Source: Ophioderma brevispina
Taxonomy: Eukaryota; Echinodermata; Ophiuroidea; Amphilepidida; Ophiodermatidae
Length of the DNA stretch: 64,000 nt
Assembly: GCA_023653785.1 (NCBI GenBank)
Contig: JAMKCH010058117.1
Location: forward strand, 62,001-126,000
Reading direction: 5' to 3'
Shown: positions 1 to 12,420 of the stretch, in pieces
Layout: the number at the start of each line of letters is the position of its first letter
How positions within the stretch are numbered: position 1 is the stretch's first letter
Made by a program: the position numbers and the translations under genes
The notes under the pieces: generated by a model
What the model was told of the DNA's origin: nothing
Database searches by the model: none
Seen by the model: the letters and a program-made list of their open reading frames with translations, nothing else

Positions 1-1958
1 TTTCAAGCTTAATCATAACATGATTCGCCAATTCAAGCGTCTCGCTATATATTATTTAGACGTGTAAGGTGGCATCTAAACGTGTAATGGAATCTTACAT
101 CTTTTTAGGAATGCTTGCCAGTCATAGATACTATGATAATTGCATATGCATATTTCCTTATCACCGGATCTACGGCGGGCGGTTAATGGCTGCTGATCGA
201 ACTATGTAAATAGACAATGTTACGAGACAATCCTAATTACCGTTTGTCATGCTTCACGTGGAAGCTTGCTGGGTAATGAAAAACCCTTTCCTCCGTACAC
301 ATAATGAAGTATTGATATGCTTCCTTTGATTATTTACAGGAGACTAGAAGAGGACCACAGTGTTGTTTTATGATACATGAGGCGTTGAATAATTCGTCGT
401 CTTTCTTTATTTATCGGTATGGTGATATTTTTATTGTTTTAGGGAGTGAGGACAGGTTCTCACTTGGTTTTTTTATATGAAATAAGTTGTGTTAGGTATA
501 TTAAACATTGTATATGGCGGTTTTTTTTTGCAACGGGCATATTACTGTATTTTATATCAAAAGTACCCTTAAGCAAAACTATTTGGCGCTTGCGCAAAAT
601 TACACCCTATACGTGTATAATTTTTAAAAAAGATTCCCGTTAGTGCCCAGGGGGTGTCCGTCTAGGGCCCCCACCCAGATAACCAATACCATGGAGTTTG
701 AAAATGAAACTAACACAAGTAAATCGGGTCAAGTAAGCAACAAATAAAGAATGAAAAAAGGGCTGAACATAATGATAATATGGGAGAACCCGAGGAGGCT
801 GATCCATTTGTACACCATTCAGTACCAATGTTGAAGGCTTATATCTGTGGACAATCCGGAGGGACCCCTGCAACTGGTTGCCTTGAGGAGGGGGGGTTTA
901 GACAAAGAGTACGCAGGGGTCGAATGTTTAATTGATCCAATCCAATCATGTTGAAAGGTTATACCATGTGATTTGTCTAACCATAAGGGTCCATGAAAGG
1001 GGTTGTGACAAGTGGAAACAACAATATAAGTAAAAGGGCAATTTCAGTATAAGGGGGGTCGAATTTTAATGTTGCTCCAATTGGATAAAAAGGGTGTAAA
1101 TTATTGACGGATGCTCATAGAATAAATAAGGAATAGTTGACTGTCTTAAATATTAGTTACCAAAGTGAGAGCAAACAAGGCAGAAATGGTCAAAAACAAT
1201 ATTCTTTGTACATACGCTGTAAACAAAACCTTTTATATCATAAATTTTGACACAAATTACTCGACTTGTTGACAAGGGGCGACCGAAGGTAAGATCGGCC
1301 TGGGGTTTTTTCGTGCACGTAACGGACCAACGAAACTGTTATGTGCTTCGGTGATACCAGATTCTACAGTCCCAGTGTGGGTTTAGACCCGCACAAATGA
1401 GTCACCTGCAAGAAAATAGCCTGAAATTGCAGGGGAACCAGGTGCATCTTTTGTGGTCTTCATTGTAAACTTAATTATGACATATTTTGGAACTATTAAT
1501 GAGGCTAAATTTCGTTGAAAATCCACATATTTCCTTGTTTAAAAATGCAAACTTCACAACACTTTGCTGAGATGAAAAAAAATCAAAATGGTAAGAAAAA
1601 AAAATATACAAAATCATTATGAAAATTTGAAGACCCGCCATTTATAGAATTGAACCCTGAGACGGTCATTGAACATTGTCGCGTTTGATGTGACTTATCG
1701 AACATTTACAGTTTGAAAGTCCCCATGGAGGAAGGAAGATAGCCGATATGTGATTAAGTATAACCCAAAGGTACAGTTAAATACATTTGCAAAAAGGTTT
1801 TTTTTTTTTTTTTTAAAAATATTTTTTTCCCGTATGCATACCAAAATGAGCACAGGAAAAACCTAGGTCTGCAATGTATCACTGTTATGTCTGCTGTATA
1901 AAGCATTGATAACAAGATTGGGGCGTCATCCCCACGTGAGGTTTGTCTAATCTACATT
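1..1958. other. Intergenic, degenerate dispersed repeats
   Basis: No exon or intact reading frame is convincing here. From about 870 to 1500 the sequence resembles other parts of the window (near 9360-9960, 18290-18440, 20520-20580, 23140-23530 and 42540-42700). Shared phrases include a G-run followed by a TTACACAGGG-like stretch and a TTAGTTACCAAAGT-like phrase. This indicates an old dispersed repeat family that I cannot name. An A/T homopolymer lies near 1800-1830. Confidence 0.5.
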
Positions 1959-2339
1959 ATGCAGCGGGAAGTTTCTGTTAAACAGGACCCACTGACACAC
2001 TTTTTGCTGACGACCACTCTGAATTCGGAAACCCGTCACGGAATCAAGCACTTGTTTATCCCTAAACGGAATTTTATTGGTAAAAATCTATCGGCACATA
2101 TAAATGAAATATCCTAAATAAGACGTACCAGATTGTTTTCACGGTCATTGGAGTATCCTTGCGAAGAAAACACATTTCCACGGCTTAACTTCGAAGCCGT
2201 AGACGATTTAAGGAAGCCGCCACGTCGTTCTTATTACGGCTCTCGTTTTACACAAAGCCCGTTAGTCTTCACACCATTGAAAGATGATCGTGGTTTAGTC
2301 AAGTTCTGGCCTATGACAGACTATCGCGTTTACGTTTAA
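1959..2339 (+). pseudogene. Unrecognised 127-codon frame with one in-frame stop
   Basis: A frame opens at ATG 1959, runs about 52 codons, meets a single TAA near 2115, and continues in the same frame for about 74 codons to TAA 2337-2339. It looks like protein rather than chance: base composition is more even than the flanks, and it has aromatic- and proline-rich phrases such as RKPPRRSYYGSRF and VKFWPMTDYRVYV. A GTAAAA donor-like site lies at 2080, and AGs at 2121-2122 and 2131 could be acceptors. Neither resulting intron length is a multiple of three, so splicing between these sites does not restore the frame. It could be a broken retrocopy, one exon of a small gene, or a real gene with a sequence error at the stop. 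I do not recognise the family. Confidence 0.33.
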
Positions 2340-2639
2340 CATTGGAATTAAAAAACACAGCTTTAATTTACGTTTTTCCTTTAAAATATATAAAGTTATC
2401 AAAAATGGCATACCTTTGTGTGCCTATTTTATAAAATGAGCATGGGCTTCTTGTAGGAAATGAGTTTTTAAAATAAAATGAGGCAAAATCTACATCATAC
2501 AAAGACGCGCACCGGTACATTGAAAAGTCCGTAGATTGCTGAACTGCGCATATAGTGGGTTTCGAACAACTGATCTCTAACAATGGATTGGAAACCTGGG
2601 CCTCGTATGGAAGCACTGATGGCCATGTTGGTATCCAAA

Positions 2640-3004
2640 AGAGCCCAAGCAGGTGGTAAAGGGGGATCGGCCCGATTTTAAGGATATTGGAGTTTTCATT
2701 TGAGAGTGGCATTCACCCAAAACCACCACCTAAAGTTCGCGACGATATTCAATGGTTTTCAGGTGAGACGCAGTGAAAACGTGATTCGTAAGCCCCATAG
2801 AGTTACTGTGTAAAATAATATTGGTCGACAAAATTAGGGTACATTTCGGTCCTTACTTCCAAAACAAACCATCCTTTGGCCCTAAGATTTCACAGGGTAA
2901 ATGAGAAAAAATAGTAGCTTTCTCCTGATACAAAATGTTGACCACTTCGGTGGTAAAATCTGGGCTTCTGGAGAAGAGGCTATTTAGCGATCGGGCCATG
3001 GACT
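2640..3004 (+). repeat. Single arm of a TTAA-flanked inverted-repeat element
   Basis: This stretch matches 53190-53530 closely, and the reverse complement of 52609-52960. Shared phrases include AGATTTCACAGGGTAAATGA and CGATCGGGCCATGGAC. It ends at a TTAA (3005-3008), as the intact element at 52609-53530 does. The opposite arm is not visible upstream, so this is a truncated or solo arm of a non-autonomous DNA transposon. Confidence 0.7.
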
Positions 3005-3008
3005 TTAA

Positions 3009-4765
3009 GAGCCGGTCATTTATATGATTACAAAATGTTCCAAGTGAAATGTGGATACGGACCCATACAGACTACAGAATCAAGCCATTCAGTGAGCTCC
3101 TGTATTTGCGGGTCATGGGATGGCATGTCTTAAAACCGGCAACCGGGATATCCAACTTCTGTAAACAGGTTGTCTCTGAAGGTAGTGTTGGATAGCCAAG
3201 TGCCCCCGTTGATCCATTCATCTAATAGACAATTACTGTTGTGTAGCCAATCCATTGTATAGAGATCAGTGGTACAGTGCGACTGCGATAGAACTAAATA
3301 TGTAGCGCACCTTTTCAAATGTCCACGTTTCAATGGATGTTAGTGTTTAGGCCAACAAAACTTGTTAATCACAAAATGTATCTAAAACACCACTAACATT
3401 TTTCTTATATCACTGAGGTTTAAAAAGTTGTAGTCTTGCAATAAAAAATTCTAAACGAATTTCGCTCCTATCCTCTGTGTGCTCAAGGATGAGGATTGGG
3501 CAAATTGCAGTGATATATGCGCGTATATGGGCTTATATTGTCGATGGGCTTCTGTTCGGTGGTTATTGCATGAGGCGTTGCTATACTTACACACGGAAAT
3601 ATAAACATGGTAGCTTCCATGATCGTTGTTACGTTGTGGATATGTCGGAAATAAACCTGGATTTTTTCGCAAGGATCTCCAATGGCCATGAAAAACCTCT
3701 GGTACGTTTTATTTAAGGATATTTCATCATAATATGTGCGAGAGATTTATTTTTTTTTTTTGAAACCAACAATCGCTTTAAAGTTTATGAATTCATAAGT
3801 GTGCTCAGAAAGTGTGTCAGATGGGTAGTACGGAAAACTCCCTTCTGAGCCATGTACGAGGCACAATGCTTGTGGGAAAGGTTTTGTTAACATGCAATTT
3901 AAGCTCGCTTGTGCTGCCCCGGGACGATGCCGGGGGAACTTTTTGCAAGTAAGTAAAATGTATTCCGGGAGCAATGCGCCACTGTTGCAAAACCCGCGTG
4001 TTCATGACATTTATTAGACAGAAATAAAGTATTATATAATTAAGAACAAACTAGGTTATCTAATCATATAATTTGGAAAAAATAAACCAATTTTCTAGCA
4101 CTTAAATATTGAATTTTAAAGAAAAAACCAAAACGTTTTCAAACAATCAAAAAATAAATAATTTTACATTTTAAAAAACACCGTGTATATTTAGTTTTAA
4201 AAAGCATCCCATACTTGACACAACGTAATGTTGATATTTTACCAATGTTATAACAACGAAAACCATAGAACTTTCCAAACGTTTTGTTACACTTACAAAT
4301 AGACAGTGGTTTCTCCAAAATTTTGCTACTTTTTTGCACAACAATCTACCCTTGATTAAAAAATTTCATGGGTATGAGTTATAAATAAAAGTATAAATTA
4401 ATTTTTTGTTTTTTTCAAATTTAAAAATTATATTTAGCATTATTGACAAAACAAAAAAATAAAAAAACGATGACTCTATACACCGCTTTTGGTTCATTCG
4501 TCAGGAAGACTGCATGATATTAGCCTAGCATGAAATCTCTATAAGAGATCAAAAGATGAGAAGGAGTATACAGCTTTATTCCGTAAACAGAGTCTTTACT
4601 CTAGGGTCGAACTGCATGCGGTAGTTTTTGGACCACCACCCATACTCCAGGAGCAGTTCTCCCTCAATAACCTCCAAAGGGCAGCTATTGAGTTTTTTAT
4701 CTTTTTGGACTTAGAATTTTCCTCTAAACTAAAAATAATGAAAATTGTAATATTTTTAAAAAGAA
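3009..4765. other. Gene-free stretch, partly very AT-rich
   Basis: No exon with both splice signals and no recognisable protein was seen. About 4030-4480 is strongly AT-rich with A and T runs and no open frame of interest. Confidence 0.5.
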
Positions 4766-4767
4766 GC

Positions 4768-4836
4768 AGTAGCAAGATTCGAACTGAGAGGCCACTGTAC
4801 ACGAGGTCAGCTACCTAACTCAAGACCCAGCGAGCC
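4768..4836 (-). repeat. tRNA-like SINE head (fossil)
   Basis: Read on the minus strand there is a D-arm-like TTGAGTTAGGTAGCTGAC and, about 30 bases on, a B-box-like AGTTCGAATCTT, the spacing of an RNA polymerase III type 2 promoter. The acceptor stem is not convincing, so it is more likely the tRNA-derived head of a short interspersed element than a functional tRNA. Confidence 0.35.
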
Positions 4837-5076
4837 AATGGCTATGCCAGATTTGCCAATTTCTAATCCTTGCTACCTTACGGAATAAGGACTAAAGCGA
4901 CTACTGTGTTTGTGGTCAGCAATCATTTTGATAAGGATAGGCTCGCATCTGGAATGGTTACCACCAACTCAAGCTCAAGGAGCATGAGTGGTGGTAAAAA
5001 ATCTCACAACCTGCAGTCTACCGAATATCTTACAGACTTACACCAAGGTCACACCCAGCTTTTTGATTGTAGTGTG

Positions 5077-5282
5077 CAGGCCCGGACGCAGGGGGGTGCG
5101 GGGGTGCGGGTCGCAAAACCACCCCCCCCCCCCCCAAAAATTACACAAAAGGGAGAAAAGGTCCCACTTTGCCATTTTTTTTGATAAAAAAGTTCCAAAA
5201 TTGGAGGGGAAATATGACAGGAAAAGGTCCACTTTCGAAGACCCGCACCCCCCCGTAAAAAAACTCCTGCATACCGGCCCTG
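5077..5282. mobile_element. G/C-run MITE-like element
   Basis: The left end CAGGCCCGGACGCAGGGGG and the inverted right end CAGGGCCGGTATGCAGGAG form imperfect terminal inverted repeats. Between them are long C and G runs and a purine-rich core. A similar left end recurs near 17965 (GGCCGTACGCAGGGG). No clear target-site duplication was found. Confidence 0.45.
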
Positions 5283-6379
5283 TGTCGTTGATCGCGGTGA
5301 TAGTAGATTCAACCACATAGTGTCACCTCTAGTAATTTTCCGAAGTTAGGGCAGTGATTAGGGGCATGTGCAGTGGGTGGAAATTAAAATTCCACGCTCT
5401 AAATCTATTGATTACAAGTTTGTCGATAGCAGAAAAATCAATTCTATGCTTAATAAAAACATCAAGTAACGAAAGCAAATTAGCTACATGTAATTCTCAA
5501 ATTAACTTTGACTAATCGTATTGGGCTTCAGTGGTATTCATGTAACAGGTGTTTGAGTGAAGTTATGACCTTGAGAGCCCTTTGTTTTGGATTCCGAAAA
5601 GGAACACAAAAGTCTTTGCCACTCTGTTAATGTCAACATAAAAGGCCAGATTTTATTAGTTCGTTCATGAACAGGTGAATCGGACCGCATCCATATTTTT
5701 TTTTCGCCCCTCTCCCAACTAATCGACGCTTTTCCTCTGGTATGACACGAGTGGCTTGAATCTACTCAGGAGGTAGGAGAGAAGGAGAAAGCTTTCCCTA
5801 ATTGCAGTACGCACGCCGGATTATCCCAATTTATATCCAATCGCAAACTCATGTAAAAAGCATAGACCAACAAAGGGCGCTTCCCGGCAGGGAGAGTTAC
5901 TCTTAATTGTTCCATGTTCATCGCCGACAGAAGCTGGGGCACGCTCAGGTTGAAAAGATATGACCTGTGCGCAAAAGGTATATCCCCGATCGCAGTGGTT
6001 TGTTTACAGTGAGAGACGAAAACAAAGATGATTTGAGTCGCTTAGAGCCGAAATTATAGTATTTCAGTCCAAAAAAATTGAGATTAGCAGGTCTAAGATG
6101 AGTTACATTGAGTTAGTTTTGTATTTGAAAACTTGGATGTTTTGAAACGCAGTCTCCTATAAAGTATATATTTGGAGACAAAAGCTAACTTTGAATTGGG
6201 AAAAGAAAGAGAAAAAATGCCGTATCTAAACAATGACACAACCTGGACAGTGCCCGGGAGTTGCCCGTTTTCTCAATTGGTCCGAAGTTGGTCATCTTTA
6301 CCACAGAAGGTAATGTTAGTTAAGGGGGGAGTTATGGGTCTGAAGAAGTGAACTTGAAGTGATTTTTCTTATTTTCCTA
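5283..6379. other. Gene-free stretch
   Basis: No supported exon, RNA gene or transposon end was seen. The right side abuts the 3' tail of the LINE. Confidence 0.4.
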
Positions 6380-6499
6380 ATAGTGGTAATAAGAATAATA
6401 ATAATAAATAGTTCTTATAAGGCGCAAAAATTCTTCAAAAGAAACTCAGAAGCGCCATAACAGTCAACACAAACCAATTCAAACAAAACAGCTATGAGC

Positions 6500-7103
6500 T
6501 ATGAAAAGCGTGACGAAAAAGGTGGTTTTTAAGCTGACGTTTGGAAGTCTTGGAATTTGGGGATACTACGAATGTTGTTTGGAAGTGAATTCCAAACAGC
6601 TGACCCAGCAATGAGCGTCACAACTTGATTTAGAGGGGACCCGTGGAAAGTTATCAATAACTTTTCAGATGATGAAAGGAGTGAACGTGATGGTTGGTAA
6701 GTGGAAAAGCACAGATGACAAATAAAACGGCAAGGTACCTTCGAAAGCTCTTCCAGGCAAAAACGGCCCCGGTTTGAATATTTGTATGCGAAAATTCCAC
6801 GGGTAGGGGGGGGCCAAGGGGAAGATCAACAAGGCGCAAAGGGGTAAATGGTCTGTTTTCGTTCTTGAGAATAGGCGAGCGCACAATTGGTGTACGTTGG
6901 AAACTTGTAGTTGTCGGAGTAGTGATACCAGCTAATATGAATACAAAAATCAAGCGTGAGATGATGAGCGAATTAACCAGAATCGAGGTGGCGTTTTCAG
7001 ATAGGTTAGGTCTAATACATCCAATCTGTCTAAAGAAATATGCAGAACGGCAGATGTCATAATATGTTTCAGTACATGGATAAGGGATTGTCAAGTCGAA
7101 CAC
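6500..7103 (-). pseudogene. LINE RT thumb and C-terminal fragment
   Basis: A 149-codon minus-strand frame (7103-6654) carries RQIGCIRPNLSENATSILVN followed by SLIISRL and TSFQRTPIVRS. This corresponds to the 'IRKYL..ATKTLVNSLV.SRLDYCN..LQR.QNTAARL' region of CR1/L2 elements. Further on (about 6610-6560) another frame gives AVWNSLPNNIRSIPKFQDF, the typical C-terminal 'WNSLP..IR' box. The conserved order confirms the clade. The frameshift between the pieces shows decay. Confidence 0.75.
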
Positions 7104-7253
7104 CGAGAACTTGACAGAATTTTGAAAAATGATTTCTTGTCACAGTCCAAAATCAGATATTTATGTATTACTCTCCATCTGGTTAATACGAGAAGCCTAC
7201 CAACGGTCTTCACATCGTCTTGTCAGTATAAGCATAAGCTTGTTACTGTCCAT

Positions 7254-7670
7254 TCAACGCGAAATGGCACTAATTACAATTTGAGTAGCTGCCTTAGTTG
7301 ACACAACTTTTCTCAGGCGCCCCAGAATATGAAATCTGAGTATTATCGGCGTACTTGTGATACGAACATTGTTACTGATTGATAACATCAGAGAGCGATT
7401 GTATATATAACAAAATAAAAACGGACCCGAGTACCGAGCCCTGTGGGGACCACGTACAAAAGCAGGCGCGCGCGATTTGGAGACATACCAGCGACGATAA
7501 TGACTGAGAATAGAACGCTCGAAAACATGAGGGATGAAACCATGAAAGTACATTCCTTTGATACAAAACTCATTCGAGAAGCTAGAGGAACAGAAGTCAA
7601 GCGTGTCGACGCAGCATGAGTCAGGAGTGAAATAAAGTGAGACTAACTTCTCGTCAGATTTGGTCAACAA
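7254..7670 (-). pseudogene. LINE reverse transcriptase palm fragment
   Basis: Minus-strand frames contain SPQGSVLGSVFILLYIQSL (about 7460-7390), matching the PQGSVLGP-LF-LYI palm motif of non-LTR reverse transcriptases. Next, near 7350, comes YADNTQISYSG, matching the catalytic YADD-TQ-Y-S motif. The second catalytic aspartate is Asn here, and the two motifs lie in different frames. Both changes mean the enzyme is inactive. Confidence 0.8.
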
Positions 7671-8582
7671 GTTGTCAATGACACTCAGTACTGCGGTCTC
7701 ACGCTAGCACCCTTCTATACGCTGACTGGTTAGCTTCAAGAAGCTTATGATCTAAAAGGTGTTTCTGTAATTGGCTAAGAACCACTTTTCAAGTATTTGG
7801 AAAGAAAGTGAAGATTTGAAATTGGTCTGTAGTTTTTAGGATGTTGCGATCAAGTCAGATTTCTTAAAATTGGGAACAATGATGCAGGTTAAGTTGAGCG
7901 GAACAGAACAGATACAAGGGAATCGTTAAAATAATTACGGAGTTATGAGAGGCAACCCGATCGTCGGCCACACTCCTTGACCAGTTCCGTTGGCAGCGGA
8001 TCCAAGGGATACAACAAAAACTTTTGTGGGCATTTTTACCTCAACCAATTCGATATTTGCCAGCTTCAGAAAACAGGAGAAAGTGCTCAAAAACTGGTCC
8101 GTCATAGCCAACAAACGAAGGTGGTGGAGAATTCCGAGCATCTAGTTTCTCTCTTAAATCGCGTCGCTGATTGTATCGGAAAGTATTGGCCAAACTGGTC
8201 AGGGAGTTCATTTGGGGGAAGTTTGATGGAATAAGTACTCGACTTGATTTACCTAGAGTGGATTTGATAGGTTGAGAGTCTGTTAGTGGAAAAGGTAAAA
8301 CTTGTCAATTTTGCTAGCAAATAATTGTTTTTCGCGCCAATGATAGGATCTTTGGCTTCCATTCTCTGCTTTGCATATATTTCCTGGTGGACAATGAGCT
8401 TAGTTTTTGCGCTTCAGAGTCATTTGTAACATGACCGTGCGCGAGGCACAATCCGCTTTACAGGAGCAGGTTTTGGAAATTGCAACATGGCCTAAAACCG
8501 CAAACAATGGTCCGATTTTCCGGGATAGGCAAGACATCGTAATAAGTAATGAGAATTATCATCACTCGCACACACCACCCAG

Positions 8583-9250
8583 TCAGGATATCGGTCTTAA
8601 CAGGCGTAGCTTATAGACGAGTTGCGAAAGACCGAAATCGGACAGAACACATTTGACGCGCTTAACTTGGCCATCATTTAAATCGTCATAGTGAAGATTG
8701 AAATCACCAAAGAACGACAAATCATGGTAGAATCGGGATGAAGAAAGCATGCAGTAAAATTCACGCAAGAACAGGGAAACAATCACAGTTACCTTCTGTT
8801 TATTATGATGTAGGTGTCAAAAATATCGGAACAGAAAGTGGGCCGAAAGGACAAATTTCATTTCTACACTTTCAAAGTAGATAAGTTCAAAGTAGGTTAA
8901 TTTTACTATGTTTTGCAAAGTAGATCTAATGATGAAAGCAATACCACCTCCTCTCTTACCGTGACGTGGAAAAAAGTAGGTTCATACCCATGAGGTGGTC
9001 ATTGTACTTTTCATATAACTTAATCACCTTTAGAGTAGAGCATGGTTTGCCCCTGTGAACATCAAGATATCCAGGTCATTATCAAGAATACTGCAGCAAT
9101 GTCAGTGGCTATTTGACGGCTTAGATTTGCGCGTTAAAACACATTATTTTAATGATCACGGTGGATTTTTCAAGGACACCAGGATTTACGTAGCGTTTGC
9201 GGGAAGACCAGTACCGATGCAAGCGATCGAAGATGAGCTATCAGTTTTGT
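8583..9250 (-). pseudogene. LINE endonuclease fragment
   Basis: Minus-strand translation gives, in order but in shifting frames, a phrase like DLDILMFTGANHAL (compare the DLDIL-TETWL phrase of LINE endonucleases) near 9100, KRGGGIAFIIRSTL near 8950, and FFGDFNLHYDD near 8690-8640. The last is the conserved GDFN motif of the exonuclease-endonuclease-phosphatase fold that nicks the target DNA. Frame changes between phrases show it cannot make a full protein. The family assignment rests on motif order together with the reverse transcriptase downstream. Confidence 0.7.
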
Positions 9251-9260
9251 CCAAGCGTGC

Positions 9261-9959
9261 CGGTTGAATGGACCATTCAATAGAGGAGGATGAGGAGCAG
9301 AATATTATAGGGTCCTTATTAAGGAGTTCGTTTACCTCTCCACTACAGAAAAGGTTTGGAACCTTGGGTAGTTAGTATGGGAACCCTCTACATCAATGTA
9401 GGTAGGTGGTTCTCTCAAATTGTGGTATACTTTTTGACAATAGGGGACAATTTAAGTTTACACGGGAGTCAAAACTTTTAAAATGCCCCACCCAATCAGT
9501 CAAATGTATGCGCATATTCCATCTAATTAAGAAGGATTCAAAAACTGTTATAGTGGGACCACGTACTACCTTGGTTTTGCTTTGGAGTTTGTAAAAAGGT
9601 TAAAATGGCTAAAAATGATAAAAAGGGTCAATCTCAATTTGTACAGGGGCAACATTAAAAGTTATATTGATTATTTATATTTAAATACTTGCAAGTATTC
9701 CTGAGGTTAGAGGGATCATAAAAGCTTATAGTTTATTAGGTTAAATGCTACTTACGGAGAAAGGGGTCAAGAAGGTCAACACCATTGGGTATGTGGACCT
9801 ATGACCTTTATTTTGTCCCATAACATGTTAACTATTCATTGCAGATGGTAAACTATTCCTTATTTTGAATCATTAAAACTAGCTGAAACAATTATATGCA
9901 TTTTCAAACAAAACTTGGAGCCTTCCGATTTTAACCCCTGTACAAATAGAAATTGACCT
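9261..9959. other. Degenerate dispersed repeat, no gene
   Basis: The text resembles other members of the window's unnamed dispersed family, such as the 23140-23530 region. No exon is seen. Confidence 0.35.
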
Positions 9960-12420
9960 TTTTTACCTTTTAGCCATGTACCCCTTATAACTCCAAAACC
10001 ATTGGTCATAGTTGGTACAAACTATACCATTTTTGGAATCCTGATGATAGCGGACCAGCAATATGCCATCCATTAACATGTTTGGAGTAGTTTGAACGTT
10101 TGACCCCTGGGTAAACCTTAAATTGGCCCTAGTGAAAAAGTGACACCACATTTGAGAGTACTACCGACCTGGGTGATATAGAGGGGTCTCATACTAACTA
10201 CAAAGGTGTCAAACCTTTTCTGTAGGTGAGGGGGTGGGGTGTGGTTGTGTTGATGGTTGTGGTTTGTAGTTGTGTAAACGATGATGTGTGGACCTGGGTC
10301 CCTAGCTCCTTCCCATACCAAGCAATTCATTCGCGGACTGTATGTTATTCTAGTAGGCCAAGAGCATTAGTCATAATGGCTTAAAGTTGGGACAGCTGAT
10401 AACAAGCTGATTCTTTCAGGATAGGTCCGAAAATAGTAGAATAAACCATACTAAACGTCCCATGAACCCAGTGTGGAACTTGGAAAATCCAAGATGGCGT
10501 CCAAATGGCCGCCATTCCCCATTTTCATCATAACTTTTGCATTCCAGATTAACATGACAAGTGAAAAAGGTGTCTAAAACAAGTTTTAAGGTTGTGTAAA
10601 CACGAATCTAATAAAATTGTACTAAGAAAAAAAAGCTTCTCTAATAGCCTAAAACAGATGGCGACCAAAATGGCTATGCCTTCCACATTTTTATCATAAC
10701 TTTGAAACCAGATTAGCATGACACGTGAAAAAGAGTTAATCATATGTTTTAAGGTACAGAGAATCTAATAAAACTGGTACCTAGAACACAAAAGCTTCTA
10801 AATAGCTCTCTAAACCAAGGATGGCGCCCAAATGTTAATCAAAATGGCCAATATTTTCAAATAAATTCTCCGGGGCATCCTACAAATATGTGCAAAGTGT
10901 CCAAAATTTATGTTTTAGGATACCAATAATTAATACATTGTTATCCAGAGACCCAAAATGTTTAAGTACCTTAAACAGGTGAACAATAAATTAAATAGTG
11001 TACCATACGTGTTGTATCAGTCTGAAGTTCATATGAGTTCACAGCTCTTGGTACAATATCCTCCTTATCATCAGCTAGCGCTAGCGCTGTTACGTACATG
11101 ACTGCCGCTGCATTTATTTGCACATCCTATTGCCAATTATTGAAATGTAGCTTTGATTGGTCAGTTACTGGCCATATTCTGCAAAGTGGGGCGCACTGTC
11201 ATTTTCTAATAAATCAAGCTGCTTTAGGAAATGGAATAGAAATAAAGGGTTTCAAATCTCGGCGCCCCCCCACCCCCAAAAAAAGGCTTTTAAAATATGG
11301 CTTGGCTCTGCGCCTCACACTGTATGTAGTGTTCCGACGGGGACAAATTTTCGTCCATAAAATGATACTTGCAGCACCCTCTATCTGAAATTTAATGCCT
11401 TAATCGTACCATGACAAAAATGGCAGACATCGTATCACACCCTGACATCGCATGAAGAAATATAAGGTGATCTTTGGCAGCCTCGCTCCTGAAATTATCA
11501 CAATGTGGAAAACTGTTACCGGGCTTGCTGCGTCATTACATATAAACAATGTTTAAAATCACTTGCTCGAACCTATTTGACACGTATGCCAGCCAGTGAT
11601 TTATCACGCAGAAGGTATGAATTCTCTCTTACTCTTATTGTTTTTTTTTTTTTTGTTTGGTTTATGTTTGCAAAGAGTGATTCCTGGTGAGTGGTCGTCT
11701 TGGACATGGCTTTACTCAAATTTATGTTCTCGGGAGTCCATCGGGGCTCACCGTGCCTATTCCACAACCTTCGTGGACATCTCGCTGCTACATAGCCTGG
11801 AAGCGTGGATTGCTGGGTGATGGATTTCACCAATGGCCCTTTTTTGTGGCGGAGGCGCAAATTCATAAGCAAAGGACTCGTCCATCTCCAGAACTGTTTT
11901 CAGAGACAATGTTAATACTGTTGAATAGGAAGGAGATGTATTAACTTCAATATTCGGTTACCTCTGCCTTATTACGGTTTGCAATGTATTACTGTGACCC
12001 TCCCATGGTGTGATGTATGTAAATTTCTTTCCAGACATTACAAATGTGGCCTTCCTTTCCAGCTCCACAGCACTGTCACAATTCACCGACGGATCAGCAA
12101 CGCATCCAGTGAAAGACCAAAACTACATGTAGACATTCCATTTGTGGATGTGCTTCCAGCGATCTAAACAGTTTGATTGTGTAATTGGGAAAAGGTCTTT
12201 ATGTGCGAAACAAGTGTGAATTGCTCCAGTGCATCATAAATGGGAGCACGCTGAGGTAGTACGTGACCCAATTTGCTGTCTGTGATACCTAGAGATGGAA
12301 GAATTTCTGGCCTCAGGAAACCTTTTGTTCAAAGACGGGGAAATGCAAAAACAGCAACAAAGGTCATTGGGTGGACCTGTTGAAATGCCTTTAACCAGTT
12401 ATGCAAGCTTCCAGAAAATG
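9960..12420 (+). repeat. Tandem 2.4-kb repeat, copy 1
   Basis: This block aligns along its length with about 12421-14790. Landmarks such as GACTGTATGTTATTCTAGTA, GAAATTATCACAATGTGGAA and TAGTACGTGACCCAATTTGC recur about 2.36-2.42 kb later. The copies differ by many single-base indels. No coding potential is conserved between them, so short open frames here are chance. Confidence 0.85.
10485..10860 (+). repeat. Three ~165-bp subrepeats with AAGATGGCG core
   Basis: Inside the 2.4-kb unit a shorter unit recurs near 10485, 10655 and 10818. It carries a core like CAAGATGGCG(T/A/C)CCAAATGG, then ATCATAACTT, GACA(A/C)GTGAAAAAG and AAGCTTCT. The same trio is present in copy 2 (about 12870-13220). 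Single relatives lie near 50385 and 50515 in inverted orientation. Confidence 0.7.

Larger units (their letters stand above)
6380..9260 (-). mobile_element. CR1/L2-type LINE, decayed, about 2.9 kb
   Basis: On the minus strand, fragments in different frames appear in the order expected of a CR1/L2 (Jockey-group) retrotransposon: apurinic endonuclease, reverse transcriptase, thumb/connection and C-terminus, then a short ATT-repeat tail (about 6425-6385). Frameshifts and stops separate the fragments, so it is dead. No long terminal repeats are present. ORF1 is absent and the 5' end is probably truncated, as is common for such elements. The ATT-rich 3' tail resembles that of the SINE at 44920-45241. 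Confidence 0.8.
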
